This document shows, one piece after another, positions 36,686 through 46,357 of a stretch of DNA of 64,000 nt; the stretch's first letter is position 1, and the number at the start of each line of letters is the position of its first letter. The position numbers were made by a program, and so were the translations under genes. Source of the DNA: Clostridiales bacterium. GTDB taxonomy: Bacteria > Bacillota > Clostridia > Oscillospirales > Acutalibacteraceae. The notes under the pieces are model-generated. The model worked only from the letters and a program-made list of their open reading frames with translations, ran no database searches and was not told the origin of the DNA. The DNA lies in assembly GCA_024684435.1 (NCBI GenBank), contig JAIKWV010000005.1, positions 124,001-188,000 of the forward strand. Reading direction: 5' to 3'.

Positions 36686-38068
36686 ATGAACAGCTTTGTT
36701 GATATCGACAATATTAATATGCCTTTCAGCATGGAGGCGGAGCAGGCGGTTTTAGGCTCTATTTTAGTCGAACCGTCCTGTATTTATGTCTCTATGGTGT
36801 ATCTTAAGCCGGAATATTTTTATCTGGCGCAGCACAAGTCTATTTTCTCTGCCATGATGGAAATAGAATCTTCGGGAGAAAAGATCGACCCTCTCGTAGT
36901 GCTTGAAAAACTTAAAAGGGACAACGTGTATGACGATGCCGGGGGCAGGAACTACCTGTTCCAGCTTTCGCAGATGGTCCCCTCAACGGCAAACGTGGAA
37001 GCTTACGCCAAGATCGTCAGGGAAAAATTCTATATAAGAGCCCTGATAAACGTATCAAAGGAGACCATCAGCAATGCGGTGGATGACAGCGAAAATGCGG
37101 ATCTGCTTCTGGATTCTGCCGAGCAGAGGCTCTACGATATCAGGCACGGAAGGGTCACCGCGGGTCCCTCAAGGCTCAGCGACATTATAATCAACGACGT
37201 ATATGACACTCTTCAGAAAATATCGTCCCCGGACAGGGATCAATATAAAGGCATTTCCACGGGCTATTCGGATCTTGACAATATTTTGTCCGGATTAAAC
37301 AAATCCGACCTGATCCTCATAGGCGCCCGTCCCGCCATGGGCAAGACAAGCTTTGCTTTGAACATAGCGAGGAACGTATCCCTGCTGGGAAAAAAGAAAG
37401 TGCTGTTCTTTTCCCTGGAAATGACCAAGGAACAGCTTGCGCAGCGCGTGCTTTCCACCGAGGCAAGAGTGTCCGGCATAAAAATGCGCAACGGCAATTT
37501 TGACGGAGAGGACTGGAAGCAGATAAGTCAGGCCACGGAGGTGCTCAGCCAGTGTGAACTGTACTTTGACGATTCCTCAGAAATAACCGTTTCGGAAATG
37601 AAGGCAAAAATACGCAGGCTCAGAAATGTTGACTGCGTTATTATAGATTATCTCGGATTGATAAATCCGGGCGCAAAAGCAAAAAAGGAAAACCGTGTGC
37701 AGGAGATATCGGAAATAACCCGTAATCTCAAAATGATGGCTAAGGATCTGAACATACCCGTGGTGTGCTGCGCCCAGCTTTCAAGAGGTACGGAGGCAAG
37801 GGGAAAATCCCACAGACCACAGCTTTCGGATCTGCGTGAATCCGGTTCAATCGAGCAGGACGCGGACATAGTAATGCTGCTCTACCGCCCGAATTATTAC
37901 AAAACCGATGTCGACGATGCAGCGGATGACGAGGAGAAGGAAGATGACAATACGGTGGAAGTTATCGTTGCCAAGAACAGACACGGTATGACTGATACCA
38001 TAAAACTCTTATTTGATTCAGAACACACCCTGTTTCTTGCGGTTGAGAGGTTGAGAAATGAAGGATAA
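36686..38068 (+). CDS. dnaB: replicative DNA helicase
   Basis: 460 aa. The N-terminal primase-interacting domain has MPFSMEAEQAVLGS. The RecA-like motor has Walker A ARPAMGKT (residues 214-221), FSLEMTKEQLAQR, and the Walker B-like VIIDYLGLI. Later come QLSRGTEARGKSHRPQLSDL and ESGSIEQDAD. The hexamer unwinds DNA 5'-3' at the fork. An acidic insert (DDAADDEEKEDD, ~410-422) is longer than in Bacillus. It overlaps tilS by 11 bp. Confidence 0.99.
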   Translation: MNSFVDIDNINMPFSMEAEQAVLGSILVEPSCIYVSMVYLKPEYFYLAQHKSIFSAMMEIESSGEKIDPLVVLEKLKRDNVYDDAGGRNYLFQLSQMVPSTANVEAYAKIVREKFYIRALINVSKETISNAVDDSENADLLLDSAEQRLYDIRHGRVTAGPSRLSDIIINDVYDTLQKISSPDRDQYKGISTGYSDLDNILSGLNKSDLILIGARPAMGKTSFALNIARNVSLLGKKKVLFFSLEMTKEQLAQRVLSTEARVSGIKMRNGNFDGEDWKQISQATEVLSQCELYFDDSSEITVSEMKAKIRRLRNVDCVIIDYLGLINPGAKAKKENRVQEISEITRNLKMMAKDLNIPVVCCAQLSRGTEARGKSHRPQLSDLRESGSIEQDADIVMLLYRPNYYKTDVDDAADDEEKEDDNTVEVIVAKNRHGMTDTIKLLFDSEHTLFLAVERLRNEG

Positions 38069-39425
38069 AGTGCGCTCAACCATTGAACGCTTCAATATGC
38101 TTTCACCGGGAGATAAAGTTGTCGTGGGCGTATCCGGAGGAGCGGATTCCTCGGCGTTGCTGTTTATCCTGAATGAGCTTAAGGATCTATACGGAATAAA
38201 GCTGATAGCCGCCCATGTCAATCATTGTCTCAGGGGCGAAATGTCAGACGGCGACGAGGCGTTTGTCCGGGATATGTGCGAAAGGCTTGGAGTCGAATGC
38301 CGGGTCCTTCGCGCGGATATAAAAACATTGGCGGAGAGGGACGGCGTCGGGCTTGAGGAATGCGGAAGGAACGTGCGGTATGAATTTTTCAATTCCGTTT
38401 GTTCCGAAGCGAAGATAGCCACAGCCCACACCCTGAGCGACAAAGCCGAGACGGTTCTGTTCAACCTGACCAGGGGGAGCGCTCTTCACGGACTGTGCGG
38501 CATACCGCCGGTCAGAGGCAATATAATCCGTCCGTTGATCGACTGTACCCGCGGGGAGATCGAGGAGTTCTGTAACGGCAACGGGATAGAATACGTTACG
38601 GATCTGTCCAATTTTCAGTGTGATTATTCCCGTAACAGGATAAGGCTTAACGTTATACCGGAGCTGAAAAAAATAAACCCGTCCTTTGAGGCGGCGATCC
38701 TGCGCTGTACAGGGAGCCTTGCGGCGGATGACAGTTACCTTTCGTCCGTTGCCCGGGAGCTTACGGAAAAAGCGAAAACCGACGGCGGATACAATGCGGC
38801 TGCTCTTTCAGGCGCCCATGAGGCGATACGTAAAAGAGCCCTGGCTGAGCTTATGAACAAAGCGTCAGGGGCTGTGCCCACAGGCAGGCAGATAGAGCTT
38901 GTGGACGGTCTGCTTGATTCCGGCGGCGGAGTCCAGCTTGAGGGCGGCGTTACCGCGTCGGTGAAAAACGGCGTTCTGTTTTTTAAAGACAAGCCCGAAA
39001 AACATGAACCCGTATGCTGGAACGAAAGGTTCGTCGATAATTGTGCAAATCTGCCTTTTGGCAGAGTGGAGCTTAAAATCGTTCATAGAACCGATAGGGA
39101 ACGTAAACAGAAAATTAACAAAAAGCTGTTGGAATGCTGTTTTGACTATGGTAAAATATGCGGTAGTATTTACTGCAGAAATAAATCGGACGGCGACGCT
39201 GTCAGGCTCGGAAAAAGGAACTGCACAAAGTCCCTGAAAAAGCTTTTTAACGAAAAAAAGCTCCCTTTGGAGGAGCGGAGCAGGGTGGTCGTCATATGCG
39301 ATGACCGGGGTATCGTATGGGTGGAAAATTTCGGTTGTGCCCAACGGTGCCTTGTGGATGAAAACACAACGGATATCGCCGAAATACAAATAAAGAAGGA
39401 TGAAGGGTGCAATTATGTTAAATGA
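38058..39425 (+). CDS. tilS: tRNA(Ile)-lysidine synthase
   Basis: 455 aa. The PP-loop SGGADS (residues 26-31) is followed by AHVNHCLRG, TAHTLSDKAETVLFNLTRGS and the conserved YSRNRIRLNVIPEL. The C-terminal TilS domain covers the last ~100 residues. TilS turns C34 of tRNA-Ile(CAU) into lysidine so that it reads AUA; it is essential. The tilS-hpt-ftsH order is the conserved Firmicutes arrangement. It overlaps both dnaB and hpt. Confidence 0.97.
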   Translation: MKDKVRSTIERFNMLSPGDKVVVGVSGGADSSALLFILNELKDLYGIKLIAAHVNHCLRGEMSDGDEAFVRDMCERLGVECRVLRADIKTLAERDGVGLEECGRNVRYEFFNSVCSEAKIATAHTLSDKAETVLFNLTRGSALHGLCGIPPVRGNIIRPLIDCTRGEIEEFCNGNGIEYVTDLSNFQCDYSRNRIRLNVIPELKKINPSFEAAILRCTGSLAADDSYLSSVARELTEKAKTDGGYNAAALSGAHEAIRKRALAELMNKASGAVPTGRQIELVDGLLDSGGGVQLEGGVTASVKNGVLFFKDKPEKHEPVCWNERFVDNCANLPFGRVELKIVHRTDRERKQKINKKLLECCFDYGKICGSIYCRNKSDGDAVRLGKRNCTKSLKKLFNEKKLPLEERSRVVVICDDRGIVWVENFGCAQRCLVDENTTDIAEIQIKKDEGCNYVK

Positions 39426-39972
39426 CATTGAAAAGGTCTTACTGACCGAGGAACAAATAGCGGAAATAGTTAAGGACCTCGGAAAACGAATAACCGAGGA
39501 CTATAAGGATAAAAATTTACTTATGGTTGGAATACTCAAGGGTTCCATGATGTTCATGGCTGATCTTATCCGTGAGGTCAAGCTCCCGTGCAGAATAGAC
39601 TTTATGGCGGTGTCAAGCTATGGCAGCGGTACCGAATCCACCGGCGCCGTAAAAATAATCAAGGATCTTGACATAAACCTTGAGGGCTACGATCTGCTTA
39701 TCGTTGAGGATATCCTTGACAGCGGAAAAACTCTTGACTATATAACAGGCATACTGAAGACCCGCAGACTTAACAGTGTACGCATCTGTACGTTTCTCGA
39801 TAAGCCGGAGCGCAGGAAGGTGAACCTCACTGTTGACTACAGCGGCACCACCGTACCTGATGAATTTGTTGTGGGCTACGGTCTTGACTATGATGAAAAA
39901 TACAGGAATCTGCCGTTTTTGGGAGTGCTTAAACCGGAAATATACAGCGACCCTGACGACACGAGCAAGTGA
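39415..39972 (+). CDS. hpt: hypoxanthine phosphoribosyltransferase
   Basis: 185 aa from ATG 39415, chosen because GAAGG lies ahead of it and homologues begin at that residue; it overlaps the tilS stop by 11 bp. The PRPP-binding motif is VEDILDSGKTL, and SYGSGTESTGAVKI and VVGYGLDYDEKYRN are typical. The enzyme salvages hypoxanthine (and guanine) to IMP/GMP. In Bacillus the TilS-HprT complex also controls ftsH, the next gene. Confidence 0.97.
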   Translation: MLNDIEKVLLTEEQIAEIVKDLGKRITEDYKDKNLLMVGILKGSMMFMADLIREVKLPCRIDFMAVSSYGSGTESTGAVKIIKDLDINLEGYDLLIVEDILDSGKTLDYITGILKTRRLNSVRICTFLDKPERRKVNLTVDYSGTTVPDEFVVGYGLDYDEKYRNLPFLGVLKPEIYSDPDDTSK

Positions 39973-40005
39973 TCTGTACAGTTGTGAATTGGAGTGACGT
40001 TTTAA

Positions 40006-41901
40006 TTGAAGCAGAATAACAAACCCGAATTAAAAAACAGGAAGGCGATGACCCTCCTGATATATATTCTTATCCCTGTCATGCTCATAGCATCCATGTA
40101 TTTCTTTGTAAATTCCCAGAAAAAGGAAAAGACGGAATATTATGAGATAGTGGGCTATTTCAACAGCGGTAAGGTGACGGAATACTCCCTGAATATCAGC
40201 AGCGGTGAGATGCGCTACAAGCTGGAGGGAGAAAATGACGTAAAAGTATATTCAGTACCCAATGTAAGCATTTTCCTTGAGGATGTCCATGAGCAGGTCA
40301 TGGAGTATAACAAAGCCAATCCCGATAAGCCCATTAAAGTGGAGCTTATCAAGGGTGAGAGCGGCTCATGGATAGTCAGCATTTTGCCGACTGTACTGAT
40401 GTTTGTGCTTCTGGGCGGACTGTTCTTCGTGGTCATGAAGAAGATGAACCAGACCATGGCAAGCGAAAACAACCGCACCATGAGCTTCGGCAAAGCCCGT
40501 GTCAAGAGGGCAAAGGACGATAAGAACAAAAAGACCTTTGCGGACGTTGCCGGCGCCGACGAAGAAAAAGAAGAGCTCAAGGAGATCGTTCAGTTTCTGA
40601 AGGATCCCACAAAGTTCAGTGAGCTGGGAGCGAGAATACCCAAGGGCGTTCTCCTTGTTGGCCCTCCCGGTACAGGTAAGACCCTGCTTGCAAAGGCTGT
40701 GGCAGGTGAGGCAAGCGTGCCGTTTTTCTCAATATCGGGCTCTGATTTTGTTGAGATGTATGTGGGCGTGGGCGCAGCCCGTGTCCGTGACTTGTTTGAC
40801 GAGGCAAAGAAAAATTCACCTTCTATCATATTCATTGATGAAATCGACGCGGTAGGCCGTCACCGCGGCGCAGGTATGGGCGGCGGTCACGATGAGCGCG
40901 AACAGACCCTTAACCAGCTGCTGGTGGAGATGGACGGTTTCGGAGTAAACGAGGGCGTTATTATAATAGCCGCCACCAACCGCCCGGATATCCTTGACCC
41001 GGCGCTTCTCAGACCGGGACGTTTTGACAGACAGGTCACCGTAGGTTACCCGGACATAAAGGGCAGGGAGGAGATACTCAAGGTCCATGCCAAGGGCAAG
41101 CCTTTGGCTCCGGACGTTGACCTTTCCAAGATCGCGGGCTTTACAGTTGGCTTCACAGGCGCGGATCTGGAGAATCTTCTTAATGAAGCGGCTCTGCTTG
41201 CCGCGAGAAACGACAAAAAGGCCATTACAAGTGCTGAAATAGAAGAAGCTACTATAAAAGTGGTCGTTGGCACAGAGAAAAAGTCCCACAAGATGACGGA
41301 TAAAGAAAAAAGGCTTACGGCGTACCATGAGGCGGGTCATGCCGTCGCCACCTATTGCCTTGAGGGTCAGGATCCTGTTCAGCAGATATCCATTATACCC
41401 AGAGGTCTGGCAGGCGGTTACACCATGTCCATCCCAACGGAGGATAAGAAATATTCCTCAAGGAACCATATGCTTGACGATATCGTTGTTCTTCTCGGCG
41501 GACGTGTTGCGGAGGCTATCGTTATAGGCGACATTTCCACCGGAGCTTCCAACGATATTGAGAGAGCTACGGAGATAGCCCGCAAAATGGTCGCGAAGTA
41601 CGGTATGAGCAATCTGGGCCCCATCGCCTTCAGCTCGGATAACGATGAGGTCTTCCTCGGAAAGAGCTTCAGCCATACACGCAGTTACTCCGAAAGCACC
41701 GCTTCAAAGATAGACGAAGAAGTAAGCAACATCATAAACTCCGCTTACGAACGTACCACCGGTATTCTGTCCTCAAATATGGATAAGCTACACAGCGTTG
41801 CAAAACGCCTGTTTGAGGTCGAGAAGATCGGCGGAGAAGAGTTTGAAAGGATAATGAAGGGCGAGGATACAAACGAACCTTCAGATACCGCGGAGGAATA
41901 A
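40006..41901 (+). CDS. ftsH: ATP-dependent zinc metalloprotease FtsH
   Basis: 631 aa from a TTG. Two membrane helices (~14-35 and 122-145) flank a small extracytoplasmic domain. The AAA+ module has Walker A GPPGTGKT (219-226), the pore loop [10 protein letters not shown], Walker [12 protein letters not shown] and the arginine-finger region RPGRFDRQ. The protease has the zinc motif HEAGH (441-445). FtsH degrades membrane and regulatory proteins and takes part in sporulation control in Bacillus. Confidence 0.99.
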   Translation: MKQNNKPELKNRKAMTLLIYILIPVMLIASMYFFVNSQKKEKTEYYEIVGYFNSGKVTEYSLNISSGEMRYKLEGENDVKVYSVPNVSIFLEDVHEQVMEYNKANPDKPIKVELIKGESGSWIVSILPTVLMFVLLGGLFFVVMKKMNQTMASENNRTMSFGKARVKRAKDDKNKKTFADVAGADEEKEELKEIVQFLKDPTKFSELGARIPKGVLLVGPPGTGKTLLAKAVAGEASVPFFSISGSDFVEMYVGVGAARVRDLFDEAKKNSPSIIFIDEIDAVGRHRGAGMGGGHDEREQTLNQLLVEMDGFGVNEGVIIIAATNRPDILDPALLRPGRFDRQVTVGYPDIKGREEILKVHAKGKPLAPDVDLSKIAGFTVGFTGADLENLLNEAALLAARNDKKAITSAEIEEATIKVVVGTEKKSHKMTDKEKRLTAYHEAGHAVATYCLEGQDPVQQISIIPRGLAGGYTMSIPTEDKKYSSRNHMLDDIVVLLGGRVAEAIVIGDISTGASNDIERATEIARKMVAKYGMSNLGPIAFSSDNDEVFLGKSFSHTRSYSESTASKIDEEVSNIINSAYERTTGILSSNMDKLHSVAKRLFEVEKIGGEEFERIMKGEDTNEPSDTAEE

Positions 41902-41943
41902 TCCGTATTCAATAAAGACATTTCTCAGTTAAGGATGGTTTTT

Positions 41944-43926
41944 ATGGCGACAAAATCAAACTACGGGAATGACAGTATAAAATTATTAAAGGGCGCTGAC
42001 CGTGTGCGGAAGCGCCCCGCTGTTATATTCGGATCGGACGGAATAGAGGGCTGTCAGCATTCGATTTTTGAAATTATATCCAATTCAATAGACGAGGCGA
42101 GGGAAGGCTACGGCGATAAAATAGTCGTGACCAGGTACCTTGACCATTCTGTTGAGGTGCAGGATTTCGGCAGAGGAATCCCGGTGGATTACAACGAAAA
42201 GGAGAAGCGATACAACTGGGAGCTCGTATTCTGCGAGCTTTACGCCGGCGGCAAGTATGAGACAAATTCCGGCGGCAGCTACGAATATTCCCTGGGTCTC
42301 AACGGACTGGGTCTGTGCGCCACACAGTATTCCTCGGAATACATGGAGGCGGAGATACACACAGGGGGCTTTAAATACACCATCAACTTCTCAAAGGGCA
42401 AGGTAAAAGGCACGCTTAACAAGGAACCATACAACAAGAGAGATACGGGCTCCAGAATAAAATGGAGACCAGATCTTGAGGTGTTCACCGACATAGACGT
42501 GCCACTTGAATATTTCCAGAGTACCCTAAAGAGACAGTCGGTCGTTAACGCCGGCATCAAATTCATACTTAAGGATCAGACCGGTACCAACACCTTTGAA
42601 ACATACGAGTACTTATACGAAAACGGTATTTCCGACTATGTGAATGAGATAGCTGACGGCAAGGCCATCACCGGCGTGCAGTTCTGGAACACCGAAAAGG
42701 TTGGACGGGACAGGGAAGATCAGGACGATTATCGCGTCAAGATAAACGTGGCGCTGTGCTTCTCAAACAAGAATCAGCGCAAGGAGTATTATCACAATTC
42801 CAGTTGGCTTGAGTACGGCGGAGCGCCTGAAAAGGCGACGAGAAACGCATTCGTCTATCAGATCGACGCCTATCTGAAGCAGACCGGAAAATATCTCAAG
42901 AGCGACAGCAAGATATCTTTTCAGGATATTGAAGACTGTCTGATACTTGTCATTTCGTCGTTCTCCACTCAGACTTCTTACGAAAATCAGACCAAAAAAG
43001 CTATAAACAACAAGTTCATTCAGGAGGCTATGACGGCGTTCCTGAAGCATCAGCTGGAGATATATTTTATAGAAAACAAGCTTGAGGCCGAGAAGGTAGC
43101 AAATCAGATCCTCATAAATATGCGCAGCAGGGTCAGGGCGGAAGCGGCAAGGCAGAACATCAAAAAGAACCTGCAGGGCTCCATGGATCTTACCAACCGT
43201 GTCCAGAAATTCGTTGACTGCCGCAGCAAGGACGTGTCGGAGCGGGAGCTCTTTATAGTGGAGGGCGATTCGGCTCTGGGCGCCTGTAAGCAGGCGAGAA
43301 ATTCCGAGTTTCAGGCGATCATTCCCGTAAGGGGCAAGATATTGAACTGTCTGAAATCGGAGTACGACAAGATATTCAAAAACGATATTATAACCGATCT
43401 TATCAAGGTCATGGGCTGCGGTGTGGAGGTCAATACAAAGGCGAACAAAGACCTGTCTTCATTCAACCTTGATATGCTCAGGTGGAGCAAGGTCATAATC
43501 TGCACCGATGCCGACGTGGACGGATTCCAGATAAGGACCCTTATCCTCACAATGATATACAGGCTTATGCCCACCCTTATAGAGGCGGGCAAGGTGTTCA
43601 TTGCGGAATCGCCTCTATACGAGATAACAAGCAAGGGGCAGACATGGTTTGCCTACACCGAAAAGGAAAAGGCGGAGGCGCTGGAAGAAATAGGCGACGC
43701 CCAATATACGATACAGCGTTCAAAAGGTCTGGGTGAAAATGACGCGGACATGATGTGGCTCACCACCATGAACCCGAAGACCCGCAGGCTTATTAAAATA
43801 GAAACCGATACGGCGGAAAGAATGGAATATCAGTTTGAGCTCCTTGAGGGCAACAACCTTGAGGGCAGAAAACAGCACATAGCGGACTGCGGTCATCTCT
43901 ACATTGACCTGACGGACGTAAGCTGA
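41944..43926 (+). CDS. parE: type IIA topoisomerase ATPase subunit (ParE/GyrB-like, divergent)
   Basis: 660 aa from ATG 41944 (AAGGA 8 bp upstream; ATG 41935 overlaps that site). The GHKL ATPase motifs are recognisable but altered: EIISNSIDEAREG (usual EVVDNSIDEA), DFGRGIPVD, and GLNGLGLCATQ instead of GLHGVG. The transducer loop QTKKAINN replaces QTKTKL. The Toprim domain has FIVEGDSALGA and TDADVDGFQIRTL. It pairs with the ParC-like gene 17 bp downstream. It is probably a second, topoisomerase IV-like enzyme rather than the dnaA-linked gyrase. Confidence 0.9.
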   Translation: MATKSNYGNDSIKLLKGADRVRKRPAVIFGSDGIEGCQHSIFEIISNSIDEAREGYGDKIVVTRYLDHSVEVQDFGRGIPVDYNEKEKRYNWELVFCELYAGGKYETNSGGSYEYSLGLNGLGLCATQYSSEYMEAEIHTGGFKYTINFSKGKVKGTLNKEPYNKRDTGSRIKWRPDLEVFTDIDVPLEYFQSTLKRQSVVNAGIKFILKDQTGTNTFETYEYLYENGISDYVNEIADGKAITGVQFWNTEKVGRDREDQDDYRVKINVALCFSNKNQRKEYYHNSSWLEYGGAPEKATRNAFVYQIDAYLKQTGKYLKSDSKISFQDIEDCLILVISSFSTQTSYENQTKKAINNKFIQEAMTAFLKHQLEIYFIENKLEAEKVANQILINMRSRVRAEAARQNIKKNLQGSMDLTNRVQKFVDCRSKDVSERELFIVEGDSALGACKQARNSEFQAIIPVRGKILNCLKSEYDKIFKNDIITDLIKVMGCGVEVNTKANKDLSSFNLDMLRWSKVIICTDADVDGFQIRTLILTMIYRLMPTLIEAGKVFIAESPLYEITSKGQTWFAYTEKEKAEALEEIGDAQYTIQRSKGLGENDADMMWLTTMNPKTRRLIKIETDTAERMEYQFELLEGNNLEGRKQHIADCGHLYIDLTDVS

Positions 43927-43943
43927 GAAAGGGGGAAAAGCTT

Positions 43944-46187
43944 TTGGCAAAGAAGAAAAATACAGCAAAGGAAATAAAAGAGGAAGAGAACATAAACGCC
44001 CACATTTCCGGCGCGGGGGAAGTTGTGAATCAGCTTGTTACGGAGACCCTGGAAGTGAACTTCATGCCCTACGCCATGAGCGTTATCATGTCCAGAGCCA
44101 TCCCCGAGATCGACGGATTCAAGCCGGCTCACCGCAAGATCCTCTACTCAATGTACAAAATGGGACTGCTAACAGGTCCGCGCTCAAAATCGGCGAACAT
44201 AGTGGGTCGCACCATGCAGCTCAACCCCCACGGCGACGCGTCCATATATGAGACCATGGTACGTCTTTCAAGGGGCTATGAGGCGCTGCTTGTTCCTTAC
44301 GTTGACTCTAAGGGCAACTTCGGCAAGGCATATTCCAGAGATATGGTATGGGCGGCTTCCCGTTATACGGAGGCCAAGCTTGAGAGTGTCTGCAACGAGC
44401 TTTTTAACGATATAGATAAAGATACCGTTGACTTTGTGGATAACTACGACAGCACCATGAAGGAACCCACTTTGCTGCCGGTATCCTTCCCGTCGATCCT
44501 TGTCAACGCCAATACGGGTATAGCTGTAGGCATGGCAAGCTCCATTTGCTCCTTTAACCTCAAAGAGGTCTGCGACACCACCATTGAGCTTATCAGAAAC
44601 AGTGACCACAATGTGGCGGATACACTTAAGGCTCCCGATTTTATAGGCGGAGCAAAGATATTATATGACCGTGAGTCAATAGAGAACATATACAAAACCG
44701 GCAAGGGCGGTATCAGAGTCAGGGCAAACTATGAGTATGACAAGTCAAACAACTGTATAGATATTACGCAGATACCTCCCACCACCACCGCGGAGGCAAT
44801 AATAGACAAGATAATTGAAAAGGTCAAAGCCGGTTCGATCAAAGATATCAGCGATGTCAGGGATGAAACAGACAAGCAGGGATTAAAGATAACCATAGAC
44901 CTGAAAAGGGGAGTCGATCCCGACAAGCTCATGCAGAAGCTTTTTAAAATGACCACACTTGAGGATACGTTTTCATGCAATTTCAATGTGCTTATCGGCG
45001 GCGTACCCAGGGTAATGGGAGTTGCGGAGCTTCTGGAGGAGTGGATAGCCTTCCGCACCGACTGCGTGCGCAGACGGGTATATTTTGAGCTGACGAAGGC
45101 AAAGGAAAAGCTGCATCTGTTAAAAGGTCTTGAAAAAATAATCCTTGATATAGACGAGGCTATCCGTATTATCAGAAAGACCGAGGAGGAGAGCGAGGTC
45201 GTCCCGAACCTCATGATAAACTTCGGTATAGACAAACTGCAGGCGGAGTATGTAGCCGAAATAAAGCTGAGACACCTTAACAAAGAATATATCCTTAAAC
45301 GCACTCAGGACATCGAAAAGCTTGAAAAAGACGTTGAGGATATGGAGAACATACTTGCCTCAAAATCCAGAGTAAAGACCATAATTATAAATGAGCTCAA
45401 GAACGTTGCAGCAAAATACGGCAGCGAGCGCCGCAGTGAGATAATATACACCTCCGAAATAGAGGACTACGATGAGGAAGAGTCTGTTCCCGATTATCCG
45501 GTGACTGTTTTCCTTACCAAAGAGGGGTATTTCAAAAAGATCACACCCCTGTCTCTGAGGATGAGCGGCGAGCACAAGCTCAAGGAAAACGACGAAATAG
45601 TCCAGAGCGTAGAGACCACAAACAACACGGAGCTTTTGTTCTTTACAGACAAATGTCAGGTGTACAAGTCCAGAGCCAGCGACTTTGACGACAGCAAGAC
45701 CAGCCTTTTGGGTGATTATGTTCCGTCAAAATGCGGTATGGACGAAGGGGAGAGCGTGCTGTATATGACCGTTACCACGGATTACAGCGGCTATATGCTT
45801 TTCTTCTTTGAAAACGGTAAGGTGGCAAAGGTGGAGCTGAGCTCTTATAAGACCGTCACCAACAGAAAAAAACTCATCAAGGCTTATTCCGATAAGGCTA
45901 AGATAGCCGCCATCAGGCACATAAAAGAAGATTGCGATCTGGTGATGCAGTCCTCCGCGGGCAGATTGCTTATCCTCAGCACAGGAGCCATTGCGCCCAA
46001 GGCAACAAAGGATACGGTTGGCGTGGCTGTAATGACGCTGAAGAAAAATCAATGGGTGGCCGGCGTGAGGGATTACGTACCGGGTGAGTTTGCCAAACCC
46101 CACAGATACAAAACAAGGAATCTGCCGGCTGCAGGCGCGCTCCTCAGCGCGGAGGATTCAGGAGAGCAGATAAAGATGGATCTTTAA
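43944..46187 (+). CDS. parC: type IIA topoisomerase DNA-cleaving subunit (ParC/GyrA-like, divergent)
   Basis: 747 aa from a TTG. The breakage-reunion domain has the catalytic Tyr141 in AASRYTEAKL and the core FKPAHRKILY. The helix that governs quinolone binding reads HGDASIYE, so Ala99 and Glu103 stand where E. coli GyrA has Ser83 and Asp87. The loop between GNFG and RYTE (KAYSRDMVWAAS) differs from the usual SIDGDSAAAM. The C-terminal beta-pinwheel is shortened and lacks a clear GyrA-box, so decatenation rather than supercoiling is the likely job. Confidence 0.9.
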   Translation: MAKKKNTAKEIKEEENINAHISGAGEVVNQLVTETLEVNFMPYAMSVIMSRAIPEIDGFKPAHRKILYSMYKMGLLTGPRSKSANIVGRTMQLNPHGDASIYETMVRLSRGYEALLVPYVDSKGNFGKAYSRDMVWAASRYTEAKLESVCNELFNDIDKDTVDFVDNYDSTMKEPTLLPVSFPSILVNANTGIAVGMASSICSFNLKEVCDTTIELIRNSDHNVADTLKAPDFIGGAKILYDRESIENIYKTGKGGIRVRANYEYDKSNNCIDITQIPPTTTAEAIIDKIIEKVKAGSIKDISDVRDETDKQGLKITIDLKRGVDPDKLMQKLFKMTTLEDTFSCNFNVLIGGVPRVMGVAELLEEWIAFRTDCVRRRVYFELTKAKEKLHLLKGLEKIILDIDEAIRIIRKTEEESEVVPNLMINFGIDKLQAEYVAEIKLRHLNKEYILKRTQDIEKLEKDVEDMENILASKSRVKTIIINELKNVAAKYGSERRSEIIYTSEIEDYDEEESVPDYPVTVFLTKEGYFKKITPLSLRMSGEHKLKENDEIVQSVETTNNTELLFFTDKCQVYKSRASDFDDSKTSLLGDYVPSKCGMDEGESVLYMTVTTDYSGYMLFFFENGKVAKVELSSYKTVTNRKKLIKAYSDKAKIAAIRHIKEDCDLVMQSSAGRLLILSTGAIAPKATKDTVGVAVMTLKKNQWVAGVRDYVPGEFAKPHRYKTRNLPAAGALLSAEDSGEQIKMDL

Positions 46188-46270
46188 GGCAAAAAAATAA
46201 CCGCCCATACCGATTTGGCATGAACGGCTGTGACGATATTATGCAAACGCAAGTTTTTAATGATCGTCAC
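46188..46270 (+). other. structured intergenic RNA after parC (two hairpins)
   Basis: An imperfect hairpin at 46201-46228 is followed by a longer one at 46230-46270: GTGACGAT/ATCGTCAC, then ATTA/TAAT with one bulged G, an internal loop, and AAAC-GCAA-GTTT closed by a GNRA-type GCAA tetraloop. No T-run follows directly. It may be a transcript end, a processing site or an unknown RNA element. Confidence 0.45.
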
Positions 46271-46357
46271 TAACAATATTATTATGTAAATAATCCTATA
46301 AATACATGGCAGTTATTTCTTAAAGATATTTATATAAATTTCAAAGGAGGGGAAACA

